DNA of 64,000 nt from Homarus americanus (taxonomy: Eukaryota > Arthropoda > Malacostraca > Decapoda > Nephropidae): contig NW_024727688.1 of the NCBI RefSeq assembly GCF_018991925.1, forward strand, positions 1 to 64,000. The letters are read 5' to 3'. Both the position numbers and the translations under genes were made by a program. Shown in pieces: positions 47,364-59,970 of the stretch. Position 1 is the first letter of the stretch. Each line of letters opens with the position of its first letter. The notes beneath the pieces are model-generated. The model had not been told where the DNA came from. It did no database searches and saw only the letters and a program-made list of their open reading frames with translations.

Positions 47364-47987
47364 TTTTTTAACAACTCTCCTGGGAAAACTAGAATATTTG
47401 TCCAGTTTTTTTTTCATAAGTGAATAAGTGAATAACCACATATTTTATCGCAGCACTGATGAAAAATATTAAAAAAAAAGGTTCTATCGAGTGAATAAAG
47501 ATTTTTCACACAACACAAAATTCAGCTAAAAATATATTATAGCTTTTAAACGAATAAATGGGATAAGTTATTCACAGAAAATACAACACAAAGCGGAATA
47601 AAAGGAATAAAATGTGAATTCTGTGTAATTTTCAAGAGAATAAACTTTTTTTTCTTCTTCTCACGAGCAACACAAAATTCCTAAAATTATAGGTTTTTAA
47701 ATGAATTGAATTTATAACTTTTTCCCACAGATTACAACACTGAACAGAAAGACAATTTATAAACAACAGTATTTAACATTCGATAAATTGATGACCATAA
47801 TAATTTCAAACACAAAAACACAACTCTTTAACAACACCGTGACTTTGTGTTTCTCTTCCTTATATAAAAAGTTGTTTACCCTAAAGCAGTGAAAATAGTA
47901 ATGTAACAGTAGTTTGGTGAACCTTACTTAGTTCTTTCTTAGAGATAAACACCTCGCCTAAGTAAGAATATTATTTGAATTAACAGT

Positions 47988-47991
<4 letters not shown>
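47364..47991. other. Unique AT-rich sequence
   Basis: Nothing recognisable. Confidence 0.5.

Positions 47992-48043
<52 letters not shown>
47992..48043. repeat. (GA)26 microsatellite
   Basis: A perfect run of about 52 bases. Confidence 0.97.
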
Positions 48044-48045
<2 letters not shown>

Positions 48046-48220
48046 CTGTAACTGTCAAGAATAGCTTAAGTTAATTCAGCCACCGTAACTTCCTTCTCCC
48101 AGTGCTATAAATTTTGCTCATTAGTCTGGGGTTGAGGAGGGCGAGACTGGGACAATCCACTGGACTGCTTCACAAGGCAAATTAAACTTTGATATATTAT
48201 TGCCTTCGCCTGAACAGCTG

Positions 48221-48230
48221 GGCGCCACCT
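48221..48230. promoter_or_regulatory. CTCF-like motif GGCGCCACCT
   Basis: This is an exact reverse complement of the insect CTCF core AGGTGGCGCC, in non-repetitive sequence and followed by GCTGTC. A 10-mer match alone is weak evidence. Confidence 0.3.
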
Positions 48231-48302
48231 GCTGTCACTGACGACAATAAAATAATTATGTAAGATACGATGCTGCCAAGAACCTCCCTTGCAACTTTTC
48301 TC

Positions 48303-48620
48303 GTATTATTTCACCTTAAGATCAACTACCCTAACATAACACAGCACAGCAGTACACGACACAACACAGCAAAGCACAACACAGCACAAAAAACACAGCA
48401 CAGTACCATAGAACTCAACACAGCACAGTAGAACACAACACAGCACAATAGAACACAACACAGAACAGCAAAGCACAACACAGCACAGCACAAAACACAA
48501 CATAACAAAAAAATAATGCTAATCTAAACCTAACCTAATGTAATCTAATCTAACCTAACATAATTAAACCACTTACATTGCGTTAGGGTGATTAATAAGC
48601 TGGGGGGGTGTCTATCTTTA
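48303..48620. mobile_element. Foldback element 3, core expanded by AACACAGCAC repeat
   Basis: The left arm (TTATTTCACCTTAAGATCAA then CTACCCTAAC) and the right arm (48581-48612, reverse complement CCCAGCTTATTAATCACCCT then AAC) match the family consensus, though the right arm lacks about ten inner bases. Between them lie about 165 bases of ACACAGCAC-type pentamer repeat (48336-48505) and a degenerate CCTAA/TAATC tract (48519-48565). It looks like a family copy invaded by satellite growth. Confidence 0.5.
48336..48505. repeat. CACAG/CACAA pentamer-based array
   Basis: Units of 5, 10 and about 21 bases built of AACACAGCAC with AGTAGAAC or AATAGAAC inserts. Cys/Leu/Val-rich minus frames are artefacts. 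Confidence 0.88.
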
Positions 48621-49547
48621 AGTAGAACCAATTAAAAAAACATCAAAATTATTATTGTCATCATTCTCTTGGCTATCACCACCACTACTCCCATCATTAT
48701 CACCACCACAACCTTCACCACCACAACCTTACCAGTACCACAACAACCTACATAACTCGACAATAAATATACATAACTTGTCGATCAAATCCTAAAGCTA
48801 GTAAGGTAAAACATAAAACCAATGGCGTATTTTTCTCTTACAAATGTTTATGATCGATTTTGCCAAAGTTTAAGAAGCAAAACATGATGAAGAATTTTTC
48901 CCTCTTTCCTCTAGCTTCTTAAATTTGGCGAATACTTTGACGAAATATGCAAGAGAAAGATGACAAGAGTATATTATGTGCCACAGTTCTCTGCTGGTTG
49001 TGACTTGACATAATCCTAAATTCAAGGATTACTTTTTTTTTGACATTTCAAGATTTTTCTTTTTAAATCACGATGGAAAAATATACTGTTAATTCCTATT
49101 TTTTCCCTATTCAAAATTTTGGTGTATAATTTGGCGAAACACACAAGAAATACAGTAAACATCCGGGAATATGTTGTGTCGTAATTCTCCGCTAGCTGTA
49201 AGTAAGGTTTTTGAAGTGAAGGTTTGAGACGCCGCTACCACCGCCTCACCGTGCAGGTACATGTTTGGTGCCGGCAGTCACAGGAAAAACGTAATCTTGG
49301 TTGAAATTGGATTCTCTACACCGACCTCTTTGATGATGCAAGAGTAAACAGAAAAAAAATCTTCCACTACAGGATTGATCAAGCGAGACCAGACAAACCC
49401 AGACTAGTCCTCACTACCACTGCTAGGAACACACAACTCCAGTGGTATTGAAGGTGACTAGTCAGTCCTATAGACGTCAACCAGCCTTAGAATTGGGGTC
49501 CAGTCTTGATGGGTACGGACTATAATGGTAAATTTAATTAAAGTTAG
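48621..49547. other. Unique sequence with CAC/CCA triplet patch
   Basis: 48672-48745 is a loose CCA/ACC triplet tract. The rest is AT-rich with no gene signal. Confidence 0.45.
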
Positions 49548-49602
49548 ATTAGGGTCTAGAGGGACTAGGGTCTATTAGGACTGGGGCCCACATGACCTCA
49601 AG
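49548..49602. repeat. Dispersed GGGGCCC family, copy 2
   Basis: AGGGTCTAGAGGGACTAGGG and TCTATTAGGACTGGGGCCC, ending ACATGACCTC. The same order as copies 1 and 3. Confidence 0.55.
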
Positions 49603-50880
<1,278 letters not shown>

Positions 50881-50881
50881 A

Positions 50882-50914
<33 letters not shown>
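50882..50914. repeat. (CT)9(AT)7 compound microsatellite
   Basis: A CT run switches directly to an AT run. Confidence 0.93.
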
Positions 50915-51059
50915 CTATTTGTTATAATTACACCTTTTGCAGTTTTATATGAAGAGGGTGAAGGGGAAAGAGAGGAGAAGGAGAAAACAATAAGGAGAAT
51001 GATGCAAGAGAAGTGTGGAGAACGACGGAACAAGTAAACTAAGAGAACAAAAATATTAA

Positions 51060-51061
<2 letters not shown>

Positions 51062-51095
<34 letters not shown>
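51062..51095. repeat. (CT)17 microsatellite
   Basis: A perfect run of 34 bases. Confidence 0.96.
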
Positions 51096-51099
<4 letters not shown>

Positions 51100-51236
51100 T
51101 CTTTAACTCTATCATCAACAGTTCATCATTTTCCCACTCGTTATCGTCACTTTCTTCATCACGTCATTCACTGTCTTACACTCCTCCTCCTTCATCATCT
51201 TAAGGGAATGTAACAAGAATCTGGTTGATGGAAAGG

Positions 51237-51358
51237 CAGGTGAGGGCTGTGTGGAGAGGGTGTGGTGAGGAAGAGAGGGTGTGGTGAGGGAGAGAGGGTG
51301 TGGTGAGGAGGAGCAGGGTCTGGTGACGAAGAGGGCGAGGTGATGAAGAATAGCAGGG
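51237..51358. repeat. GAGAGGGTGTGGTGAGGA minisatellite, about 5 copies
   Basis: Units of about 19-21 bases that become degenerate towards the 3' end. Confidence 0.8.
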
Positions 51359-51597
51359 TGGTGTGATAAGGGAAGAAGGAACGGGGCAGGCGAGACAAAA
51401 TGGAGCTTTATGGAAACAAATGATAAAATAAATAATAAAATTCTCTCAAAATACTCCTAGAAAGTCCTGTTTGGTGATGGATCTTTCGCTTATACAGTGT
51501 TATGGGAATATATACCTTGTGGTAATGGGGAAAAAAAGGTGTTAATTGGGGATTACATAGACAGAGGGATGATCTTTCTTAATTGTAGTGTTGCTTG

Positions 51598-51599
<2 letters not shown>

Positions 51600-51655
<56 letters not shown>
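51600..51655. repeat. (CT)28 microsatellite
   Basis: A perfect run of 56 bases. Confidence 0.97.
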
Positions 51656-51658
<3 letters not shown>

Positions 51659-51945
51659 TTAATGACGGAATTTGAACACAGACAGACAGACACACACACA
51701 GAGACAACCAGAAGCGTAAAGACACACTGAGGAAATAAATCATAATAAACCAGGTGATTACAGAGAATAAATCACCTGTGAGAGGGTAAACAGGTACTGT
51801 AGATACATCCCGTGTGCTCCTCTTCCTCCCCGTGTCTCCCCGTCAGGTAGGTCCTCCCCCCGTGTGGTCCAACGGGGAGACGTTCTTATCCTCCTCACGT
51901 CCACCTACAACATCTCTCCTCCTGTCGCCCCCCTCCGCTAACGTG

Positions 51946-52210
51946 GGAGAAGGGAGGCGACACGTGAAGAGGGGAGGGGGTAAGGGAGGGGGAGGGGAGG
52001 ATAAGGAAGGGGGTGGTAGAGAAGGGGTAGGGATGGAGGATAAGGAAGAGGGAGGGTAGAAAAGTAGGAGGGAAGGGAAGAGTGGAATGGGATAGAAATC
52101 TGCGTAAAGTAAGGAAAGGGATAGGGGAAAGGAGGGTGGGGGAAGAGGGGTAGGGAGGGGAAAAGGGGGATAGGAGAGGGGAAGAAAAGATGGGGAGAGG
52201 AAGGGATTGT
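51946..52210. repeat. Purine G-rich tract
   Basis: GGGGAGG, GGATAAGGAAG and GGAGGGTAG units. GGATAAGGAAG recurs three times. Pro/Ser/Phe minus frames up to 146 residues are artefacts. Confidence 0.85.
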
Positions 52211-52247
52211 ACGGAATGGGAAGGGTTGGATAGTAGAAGGGACACTT

Positions 52248-52445
52248 ACACTCCCCACACTCACTTACACCCCCCACACTCACTCACACCTCCCACACTC
52301 ACTCACCACCTCCCATTACACTCCCACTTACACCCCCACACTCACACCTCCACACCCACACCGCCCACACTCACTCACACCTCCCACACTCACTCACCAC
52401 CTCCCACACTCACTCACACCTCCCACACTCACTCACCACCTCCCC
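52248..52445. repeat. CACTCACACCTCCCACACT minisatellite
   Basis: About eight to nine units of 17-25 bases, CACTCAC alternating with CACCTCCCACA. The His/Thr/Pro plus frame is an artefact. Confidence 0.88.
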
Positions 52446-52567
52446 AATTCAATATTGCTAACGTTTTCCCTCCATCCACTTTCGTAAACACAGCACTTTA
52501 GTATTAATTCAGTATCTCTTGTTTACTTTCCTGAAATTTTCAACACAACGGAGAATAACAACAGCAA

Positions 52568-52895
52568 AACAGTTCCCAGTAAAATAGCTCCCAGTGAAAT
52601 AGCTCTCGGTGAAATAGCTTTAGGTGAAATAAATTAGTAAAACAGCTCTTGGTAAAATAGCTCTCGGTGAAATAGCTCTTAGTAAAATAGCTCCAAGTAA
52701 AACAACTCTCTAAATAGCTCTCAGTAAAATTAGCTTCAAGTAAAACAACTCTCTTCAAATAGCTCTTAGTAAAATAGCTCAATGAAATAGCTCTCGGTAA
52801 ATAGCTCTCAATGAAGTAACTCTTAAGGAAAACAGCTCACGAAATAGCTCCCAGTAAAATAACCCCAAGTAAAACAACTCTCACCAAATAGCTCA
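52568..52895. repeat. 15-bp degenerate minisatellite, about 20 copies
   Basis: Units around AAATAGCTCTCGGTG (13-17 bases) with CCCAGT, TTAGT, CAAGT and TCAAT variants. The minus frame gives a five-residue ESYFT-like repeat. High divergence marks an old array. Confidence 0.88.
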
Positions 52896-53245
52896 CAATA
52901 AAACCTTGAATGGTAAATAATCCAGTTTTACGCTCCAATTAACTACAGATAATAACGGGAACGAGTTACTTTTAATCTCCTCCAATACTTTAACCATCTA
53001 GTTTTACCTGTCTGTGTTAATTATACGTCATCATCACTACATTTTTGGGGGGGGCCAGGTAAACCCTAAACTCAGGTAAATTTTCCTCATTAAATCAACC
53101 CAATAATATTTAAATAATTTTTCTCTTTCAAGATAAAAATGGAATATCGCCTGACCACCTCCTCCTCCCAAGACTAATTTTACATCCGCACTAACTCAAG
53201 GTGTTCAGACAAAAACAAACATATTTATCTCCTGGCAAAAAAGTG
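52896..53245. other. Unique sequence
   Basis: Nothing recognisable. Confidence 0.5.
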
Positions 53246-53520
53246 TGCCCCCCTCCCCACTGTCGACTCCCCCTCTCTCTCTTTCTTCTTCTTTCCGTCC
53301 TTTCTCTCTGTCCCTCTCTCACCCTCTGTCTCAATCACCTTCCATTTCTCTCTCCCATCTTCTCCCTGCCCCCTTCCCTCTCTCCATTTCCCTTTCCCAC
53401 CCTTCCTTCTCTCTCCCCCTCCCTTCTCTCTCCCCACCCTCCTTCTCTCTCTCTTCCACCCTACTTCCCTCTCCCCCCACCCTCCTCCTCTTTCCCCCAT
53501 CCTCTCTTCCATGATTCACC
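53246..53520. repeat. Pyrimidine tract (CTCTCTCCC)
   Basis: About 270 bases of C and T with few purines, and loose CCCTTCTCTCTCCCCACC units. Ser/Pro/Leu plus frames up to 148 residues are artefacts. Confidence 0.85.
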
Positions 53521-53699
53521 TTTCGTCCCCCACATTTTCCTCTCCATCATTTCCTCATTTCATAGAATCGTCTTTTTCCTCTTTCGTTCTTCTTTTTCTT
53601 CTTCCATTACTTTATATCCATTACCTGCTCTTCATTTTCTTCCTTAACACCTTCCCTCCCTCTCCCCCTGACACCCCCTCCTCAACACCCCATCCTCCC

Positions 53700-53890
53700 C
53701 CTCACAGGTCTAGCCGCTGTTGTGGGATCTCACCGGAGCTATTTGTCACTTGTACTAATTACCAATTACCACTGGGGATGGTCGGGGGCCTCGTTTGCAT
53801 AACAAGGGAGAGTGAACACAGTAACAATGATTTGATAAATATCCGACTCGCAGACACACGCACAATTGCTTGGGTCTGAGAATGAGCTTG
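53700..53890. promoter_or_regulatory. Candidate conserved non-coding element
   Basis: A complex, non-repetitive block between low-complexity regions. It has clustered factor-like sites: CTAATTACC and CAATTACC (homeodomain core TAATT), GTTTGCATAAC (POU octamer-like), AACAATGATTTGATAAATAT (SOX- and forkhead-like). Frames on both strands are short. Function is inferred only from motif clustering. Confidence 0.28.
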
Positions 53891-54051
53891 AGAGCGGCTC
53901 CCCAGGGCGTGTGTGGAGTTACTCAGTACACTCATCTCTCATTAAGAACCTGAGGGCGGCTTAAACGACACAGGTGAGATCCATCAAAACAAAGAAATTA
54001 AAGTTCTGGTTTTTTGAGGAGGCCAGACAATAGCGAATACCTGGTCCATAG

Positions 54052-54059
<8 letters not shown>
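53891..54059. other. Unique sequence
   Basis: Nothing recognisable. Confidence 0.5.

Positions 54060-54112
<53 letters not shown>
54060..54112. repeat. (CA)26 microsatellite
   Basis: A perfect run of about 52 bases. Confidence 0.97.
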
Positions 54113-54114
<2 letters not shown>

Positions 54115-54284
54115 AAGCCTTTTATATCTCTCTGTTGTTTAAGTTAGGAAGTAGGAATTATAGTTTCACCAGAGGAAAGTAATTGTGCTGTGCGTTCTGC
54201 GTGCCTCCACTGCTAATGTCTTCCTGGGAGTCAGGCTGAGTATAAGCCAAGGTGGCGGCCCTAATAACGAGAGAAGTGGTTAAG

Positions 54285-54375
54285 GAGATGGTGGTGGTGG
54301 TGGTGGTAGTGGTGGTAGTAGTGGTGGTAGTGGTGGTAGTGATGGTAGTGGTGGTAGTGATGGTAGTGGTAGTAT
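54285..54375. repeat. GGT/AGT trinucleotide tract
   Basis: About 29 triplets of GGT with AGT and GAT variants. A poly-Val plus frame here is an artefact. Confidence 0.93.
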
Positions 54376-55106
54376 TAACTTCAGTACAACACTTGACAAC
54401 AACAGGTTATGGCTGGCTCCGTAATAACACACAGAAGATAGTGTTGAAGAACGCTACTTAATATAATGAAAAAAATAAATAAAAAAACAAGTTCGAAAAT
54501 TAAATGGCAGAAACCACATCAAATAAAGTTGTAGTTTAGGAGAAGAAGAACCCAAATTTTAGGTGTTTTAAAGGCCAAGGTGTTATAAGTTCTTTCCCCT
54601 AAATCTTAGTTCCTTATTATAGAAAATAAAGTTTATTTTTTCTCCCATAGAAGATGAAAGCAAAAGTAGAATAAAGACTATACGAAAAATATCACCATTG
54701 TATAACTAATTAAAAAAGGTGTGACAAAAAATTAGACATTAAACACAACTTGAAAAAAATCTTAAACAAATAAACTTTAATCAGTCAAGTCAGGAAAGAC
54801 AAGCACTACTAAGTTGACCACAGGCGGTAAAAATAATCATATTACAATATCAATAAAAAATCTGACTAATTAAAAAACAAAACAAAAAAACAAATGAAGA
54901 TCAGATGTTATATAAAACTGTAATTAGCGGAATATCTGAAGAAACTTTAAATAATTACATATAATAACCTAGACTAGTTATAATAGCATTGTCTTCCCCA
55001 ATATGATTCATTATCTCCTTCCTCAACCTAGTCGATGATTACCACCAGCCACCACCGGCCGCCACCATCACTACTAACAGCAACACCCACCTCCGAAACC
55101 GCTATC
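54376..55106. other. Unique AT-rich sequence
   Basis: A-rich, with a CCACC patch at 55038-55090. No gene is seen. Confidence 0.5.
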
Positions 55107-55233
55107 CAATTAGGAATGGGGCCTACTAGGAATTAGGCCTATTTGGAATGGGTTATATTATACATGGGGTCTATTATGTATGGGACCTATTATGCAAGGG
55201 GCCTATCATGAATGGGGCCTAATTGACCTCCAA
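55107..55233. repeat. Dispersed GGGGCC family, copy 3 (expanded)
   Basis: About seven units of 15-18 bases of the form ATTATGAATGGGGCCT, ending AATTGACCTCC. This is the longest copy of the family also at 5326 and 49548. Confidence 0.65.
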
Positions 55234-56147
55234 CACAACCATCGACTGTTACACCTGTGATCGCCATAATCAGGGGGGCCCTCTTAGAGTCTAGAGCGTG
55301 ACCCTTGTTGGATACAGTATTAACCCCTTCTGACCTTGTCTGTCTCTCAGGGGAGGGGTCTGTCTGTCTGCCCTTACAGACCAACCCAACCCTCGGCCAC
55401 ACCCCTCTACCTAACCCTACTTCCTACCTATTTTACCCTCCTCCCCCCTTTATTCTCACGCCTCACCTCCCTAATTCTACTTTCCCCCCCTTTAAGTCAC
55501 CCCTTTGGTCCACTACTATTACCCCTTATGTGTCCCTTAACTCCGCTTATAACCTCCTTCCCTTTCTCTTTACCCACTTTACCTTCCCTTTGTCCACTTT
55601 ACCTTTCATTTAACTCATTTCTCTAGTCCACCTGTCGACCCCCTTTCCACCCCTACACTCCTACCTTGCCTCGCTACCTTGCCTCACTCTCCTCAATATT
55701 TTCCCTCAACTTGTTAGTATCACAATCTTCGAAACTCACCATCAATCCCCATATAAAAAATAACCTATACAACTTTTAACATGAATAAAAAAGTTTGTAC
55801 AAAAAAAATCCTTGATACAACTATTTACATGAAAAAAAGTAGTGTTATTTACATATATGAAAAAAAAAACCCTGACTGTATCAAGTTCTCAACACCTGTC
55901 AACAACCTTACAAGACACTAAGTCAAGGTTGAAACCATGGGATATATATATACCGGTACCTTATATCATATAGGCGAGGTACTACAGTAATAATGGGTGA
56001 TATATATAATGGGATTTTTTTTTTGCTCAAGAGTAATGAAGGAGTCGGTGAAGAACATCAATAGAATATTTTATAAAGTGGTTGTTAATTCCTTCAGCGA
56101 GATGACCACCCTGTGAGGACGATGAATTACTCCACTGATTATATCTC
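55234..56147. other. Pyrimidine-rich then AT-rich unique sequence
   Basis: 55370-55700 is C/T-rich with Pro/Leu frames and no gene signal. The rest has poly-A runs. Confidence 0.45.
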
Positions 56148-56412
56148 AACCCTTCGAGTACGATGACTTGGCCTCCTGATATTGTACTCAAGGGGTTAAG
56201 TCACCGTACTCTAGGGTTTAAGATATTGTAATAAAAAGTCATTATCTTTACAGGGTTGTTATCGTACTCAAGGGGTCAAGTCATCATGCTGAAGGGGCCA
56301 AGTCATCATGCTGAAGGGGCCAAGTCATCATGCTGAAGGGGCCAAGTCATCATGCTGAAGGGGCCAAGTCATAATACTCAAGGGGCCAAGTCATAATACT
56401 CACGAGGTTAAG
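56148..56412. repeat. 22-bp minisatellite with inverted head copy
   Basis: The direct unit AAGGGGCCAAGTCATCATGC plus TG repeats about six times from about 56269. Looser relatives (ACTCAAGGGGTTAAGTCACC) lie upstream. The first copy (56148-56173, AACCCTTCGAGTACGATGACTTGG) is the same unit in inverse orientation. Confidence 0.85.
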
Positions 56413-57262
56413 AGCTGATTTATGCTTACCTTATAATTATACTCGCACGACTTACCAATAAACCATAAGATCATATTACCAAACGCCAACACGTCAATTC
56501 TTACAAATAATCAACAAAGATTAAATTTTCCCTCTATCAACACAACAACTCTTACTATACAATAACTTCTCGTCTTTCGTACACAAACAACAAGTCTTAA
56601 TAACATACAGTACATACACTATTTACACAAACTTAATTTTTTACGGATATAACAAGTAGTAATAAACGATCATATGAATATAACATTTTACAAGTACCCC
56701 ACAAAAAAAGCTTTGAAGACACGCGCCGAAACTCTTTGGTTGGACGCATTCATCATGGGAGTCAGGCGTTAATGCCTTACAACTTATTTGGGGTGTCCTC
56801 TGGCGCTCCCCCTGTAGGTAGTGAGTAGGACACACACGGCGCCCTTCTATATATGACTGTTGGAAGAATCAATTACAGTTTACTCTTAGATATATACTGC
56901 AGCTCACACAGACACGGCTTAAGTGTGTTAGCGAGTCACACGACGTCCCAGACCAATTAATATCACCGTTAAGACACGATAATGATCTCAGATTGAACCG
57001 TTGACTCACCATTGTACTCCATCTGTGGGTTTCATTATCATGCGCGTCTTGCTTCTATCATCATTATTTCTCTCTACTTTACGTCGTTGAAGTCGAGTGT
57101 GTAGATATAAAGGTATTACTCTCCGGTAGCGGCGCGGACCGACACCTGGTGGTGGTGAGGGCGGTGAGAGTCAGACCACCAGGCCATCTATCAGCGCTCT
57201 CTGTGGGCCTCACTCCCGACATGACGCCCCCGGACCCTGGCCATCTATCAACCACCCAGCAC
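56413..57262. other. Unique sequence, GC-rich at 57120-57260
   Basis: GGCCATCTATCA occurs at 57182 and 57239. A minus-strand acceptor-like CACCACCACCAG lies near 57147-57158, followed by a 46-codon frame without homology. Not called. Confidence 0.4.
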
Positions 57263-57400
57263 TAGTGGGGCCAGGCGGGCGAGGGTGTGCCTGCGGAGAC
57301 AATTACTGTAGCCAGACGGGTGAAGGTGTGCTTGCATTGGGTCAGGAGTGGCCAGGAGAGGGTATGCTTGTGAAGGCAAGTTTTCAAGCCAGCCAGATTA
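57263..57400. repeat. Degenerate GGCGAGGGTGTGCTTG minisatellite
   Basis: Three or four loose units with GGGTGTGCYTG at irregular 40-50-base spacing. Confidence 0.5.
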
Positions 57401-57726
57401 ATGATACTGTGAGTTAATGCTTGTAACGAGGCAAGGCAGTGTTTATAGTGGACCAATGTTCTCCAGGGGTAACGTACCATAGTGGTGAGGTTGTACTTGA
57501 GGCGAGGCAGTAATTAGTGCAGTGATTTTGACATTTAGTGCTTGAGGTACCGTACGCTGACATCAAGAAAGTTTCACTTTCTATTAGTATGGAAACGGAA
57601 ACTGAATAAGAAAAGAAAGATACAGAGGAAGGGGATAAAAACACAGCAAAAGGCAAACGAAGGAGAGAAAGGTGAAGAGGTAAAAGAATATTAGGATAAA
57701 GAGTAGGTAAAAAAAAACTAAGGGAT

Positions 57727-57892
57727 TAGGAGGAGGAGGCGGCAGTGTGATAGGTGAAGAGGAGGCAGTGTGAGGGGTGACCCGGGTGAGGAGGAGGAAG
57801 CAGTGTAATGCGGAGGAGGAGGAGGAGGAGGAGGCAGCAGTGTAAAGAGTGAAGTGAAGGAGGAGGCACTATGAGGGGTGAGGAGGCTGCGC
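57727..57892. repeat. AGGAGGAGGCAGTGTGAGGGG repeat
   Basis: GGAGGCAGTGTGA or AGCAGTGTAA words recur about six times in a GGA-rich background. Confidence 0.75.
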
Positions 57893-58540
57893 TGCTCTGA
57901 GTGATAATGACAAGAGACGTGCTGGCGTTACTCTGTTGTCCGTGGAGGAGAGAGTGGTGTTTTAGACACTATCTTGTCCGTGGCTGTGAGGATAGCTGGC
58001 TGGGCACCATCCTCCCAGTAGTAGGAAGGACACCGCTCCCTCTATACAAAGTCGAGCGCTACCTCATACATGGGAGACCGGACGACTTACATCCATGGCA
58101 AGTCGGGCTGTGTCCATAACAGGATGGACAATGTCAAGATCGTGGAAAGTTTGGAGTCGTGTTGTCCGTGGTAAGCTTGACACAGTCTTGTCCAAACTAA
58201 ACCGAGAAGAAACCGCCTGCAGCAGGTCGGACGGTGTTTTGTTCGTGTCTGTGAGCTTAACAGATCCGGTATTGTTGTTGCTGTGACTTGAGGTAAAGGC
58301 AGAGGTGGTGCGCTGGCCGGGGATACAGCGGAACTTTACTCAGGTTTCGTCATACGAGAAGAAAAGAAAAGTTTTGGAGCCGTTGACCTCATCCACCCTT
58401 ATTCTTCAACTAGTGTACACCTGCGTTATTTCTAGTTAATGGTTCACCTCATTTGCATCTGTATCACCTGCCAAAAGTGGTTGAAATGAGTCTTACAAAA
58501 AAGAGCCACGCGAGAGAAAAATCCATAACCGGTACCCGTG
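57893..58540. other. Unique, GC-balanced sequence
   Basis: TTGTCCGTGG occurs repeatedly (57937, 57975, 58162) but at irregular spacing. Small plus frames (57901-58286) have no recognisable homology. Confidence 0.4.
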
Positions 58541-58660
58541 TGTTCGTGGTTGGCGGGCCCTCATTGGCTATTCAGTGCTACATGTTAGTGGTAATTACAA
58601 GCCTCGGCCAATCAGGGAATGAATAATTTTACTCCCGCGTCGGTGCTCCCAGACATACCG
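58541..58660. promoter_or_regulatory. Promoter-like segment with opposed CCAAT boxes
   Basis: TTGGCGGG (E2F-like) at about 58550, ATTGG at 58563 and CCAAT at 58608 lie in locally GC-rich unique DNA. No downstream coding exon could be identified. Confidence 0.28.
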
Positions 58661-59620
58661 CTGAGGTAAATGAATTTAGATGAGTGGGCCAAAGCACACG
58701 AACACCCCGCGTCGCCTGTGTGGCCCTAAGCTGGGTGGCTGTGTGGCCACAGGTGCTCCTGCAAACCAACTTGAGGCTCAAGACTTCAAATCCTCGTCGA
58801 TATTAGTGGTACATCATCCAGACACTGATGTGCAGTAGGCTATTCCTCCTCCTGCCGAAACAAAGCTCTACTTCTCCAAGACAAATGGTATTGGCAGTAA
58901 CAAAAGATGTAGAAGTCAGCGCAATGAGCCAGAGCTTAGAGGAGCAGCTGTAAGCTAACTAAACAAGCCCCAGAGCTGTGTCAAGCACCGTAGGGACGTG
59001 CATTTTTCATCACGTCTTCTTAATATATTCATGGTTGTGACCCCAAGAGTCTGTAACGCCGGACGATACCAACTCATCAGCTATGGCTATTATTTTCCTT
59101 TAGTAACCCATCGGGATAGTATTGACTTTTGCCACCCAGAGTGAACAGTGCGGTTGGGAGTGTGTTAAAATTTCTCCTATTTATCCTCTCCGGCACAGGG
59201 ATTCCATTAGCGCTAGATGAGCGAGGGACGCCGTCAAAGGACAACCATTATCGATCTCGGGCTTTATGTACCAAGCGCCGAAAACTCGATTTAGCTTAAA
59301 CAAGAGTCGTAGTTTGCGGCTGAGGTGCAGGACCTACGTCAGTCGCCGCTCTAGGTGGGCCTTGAACCCTGGCCAGGGAAGATTGGTATCTACGCGCGTT
59401 GAAATCCCCGATGGCTGCCTGAACAATACCTCCCTTCTATGCACCTCAGCTGGCGTCAAACTTTGGAAACTTTCACTCATTGGTCTTAGAATAAATTATC
59501 TTTAGTTTCAACCACTTGACGATAATCTGATGTTGTGGAGACTGTATAAAATGATGTAGAATGATGAGGGTCGAGTCTGTGGAGCGGCTTCACCTCAAGA
59601 GCGGTTTTGGGAGGCAGAGT
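58661..59620. other. Unique, GC-balanced sequence
   Basis: This is the least repetitive kilobase of the 3' half, with balanced base composition. A plus frame at 59266-59505 (79 residues, Arg-rich) has no recognisable domain. It is the region most worth testing against transcript data. Confidence 0.4.
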
Positions 59621-59624
59621 GGAG

Positions 59625-59662
59625 GGTTGGGAGGCGGGGGGCGGGGCGGGGCGGCGGGTAGA
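59625..59662. promoter_or_regulatory. GC-box cluster
   Basis: GGGAGGCGGGGGGCGGGGCG followed by more GGCGG gives several overlapping Sp1-type GGGCGG boxes and a likely G-quadruplex. Confidence 0.35.
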
Positions 59663-59699
59663 GCCTTGTTACCTGTCACTACACCTTCTGACGCCCGCC

Positions 59700-59970
59700 C
59701 GGGGAGCACGACCACAGCCCACGACTAACCACGACCACAACCCACCACGACCACAGCCCACAACTCACCACGGCCATAGCCTACCGACTCGCCACGACTA
59801 CAGCCCAGTACTCAGCACCACCACAGCCTACGACTCACCACCACCACCACAGCCTACGACTCACCAAGACTATAGCCCACGACTGCAACCCACGACTCAC
59901 CAAGACTATAGCCCACGACTCTCCATGACCACAGCCCGGGACTCACCAAGACTGCAGTCCACGACTCACC
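59700..59970. repeat. CACGACCACAGCCCACGACT minisatellite, about 11 copies
   Basis: Units of about 21-27 bases with CACGACTCACCA and variable ACCACAGCC, ACTATAGCC or ACTGCAGTCC. A plus frame of 133 residues crossing it is an artefact. Confidence 0.85.

Noticed and set aside
57010..57160. Minus-strand acceptor followed by a 46-codon basic frame
   Set aside because: The acceptor is a CCA-repeat-like tract and the frame lacks coding composition and homology.
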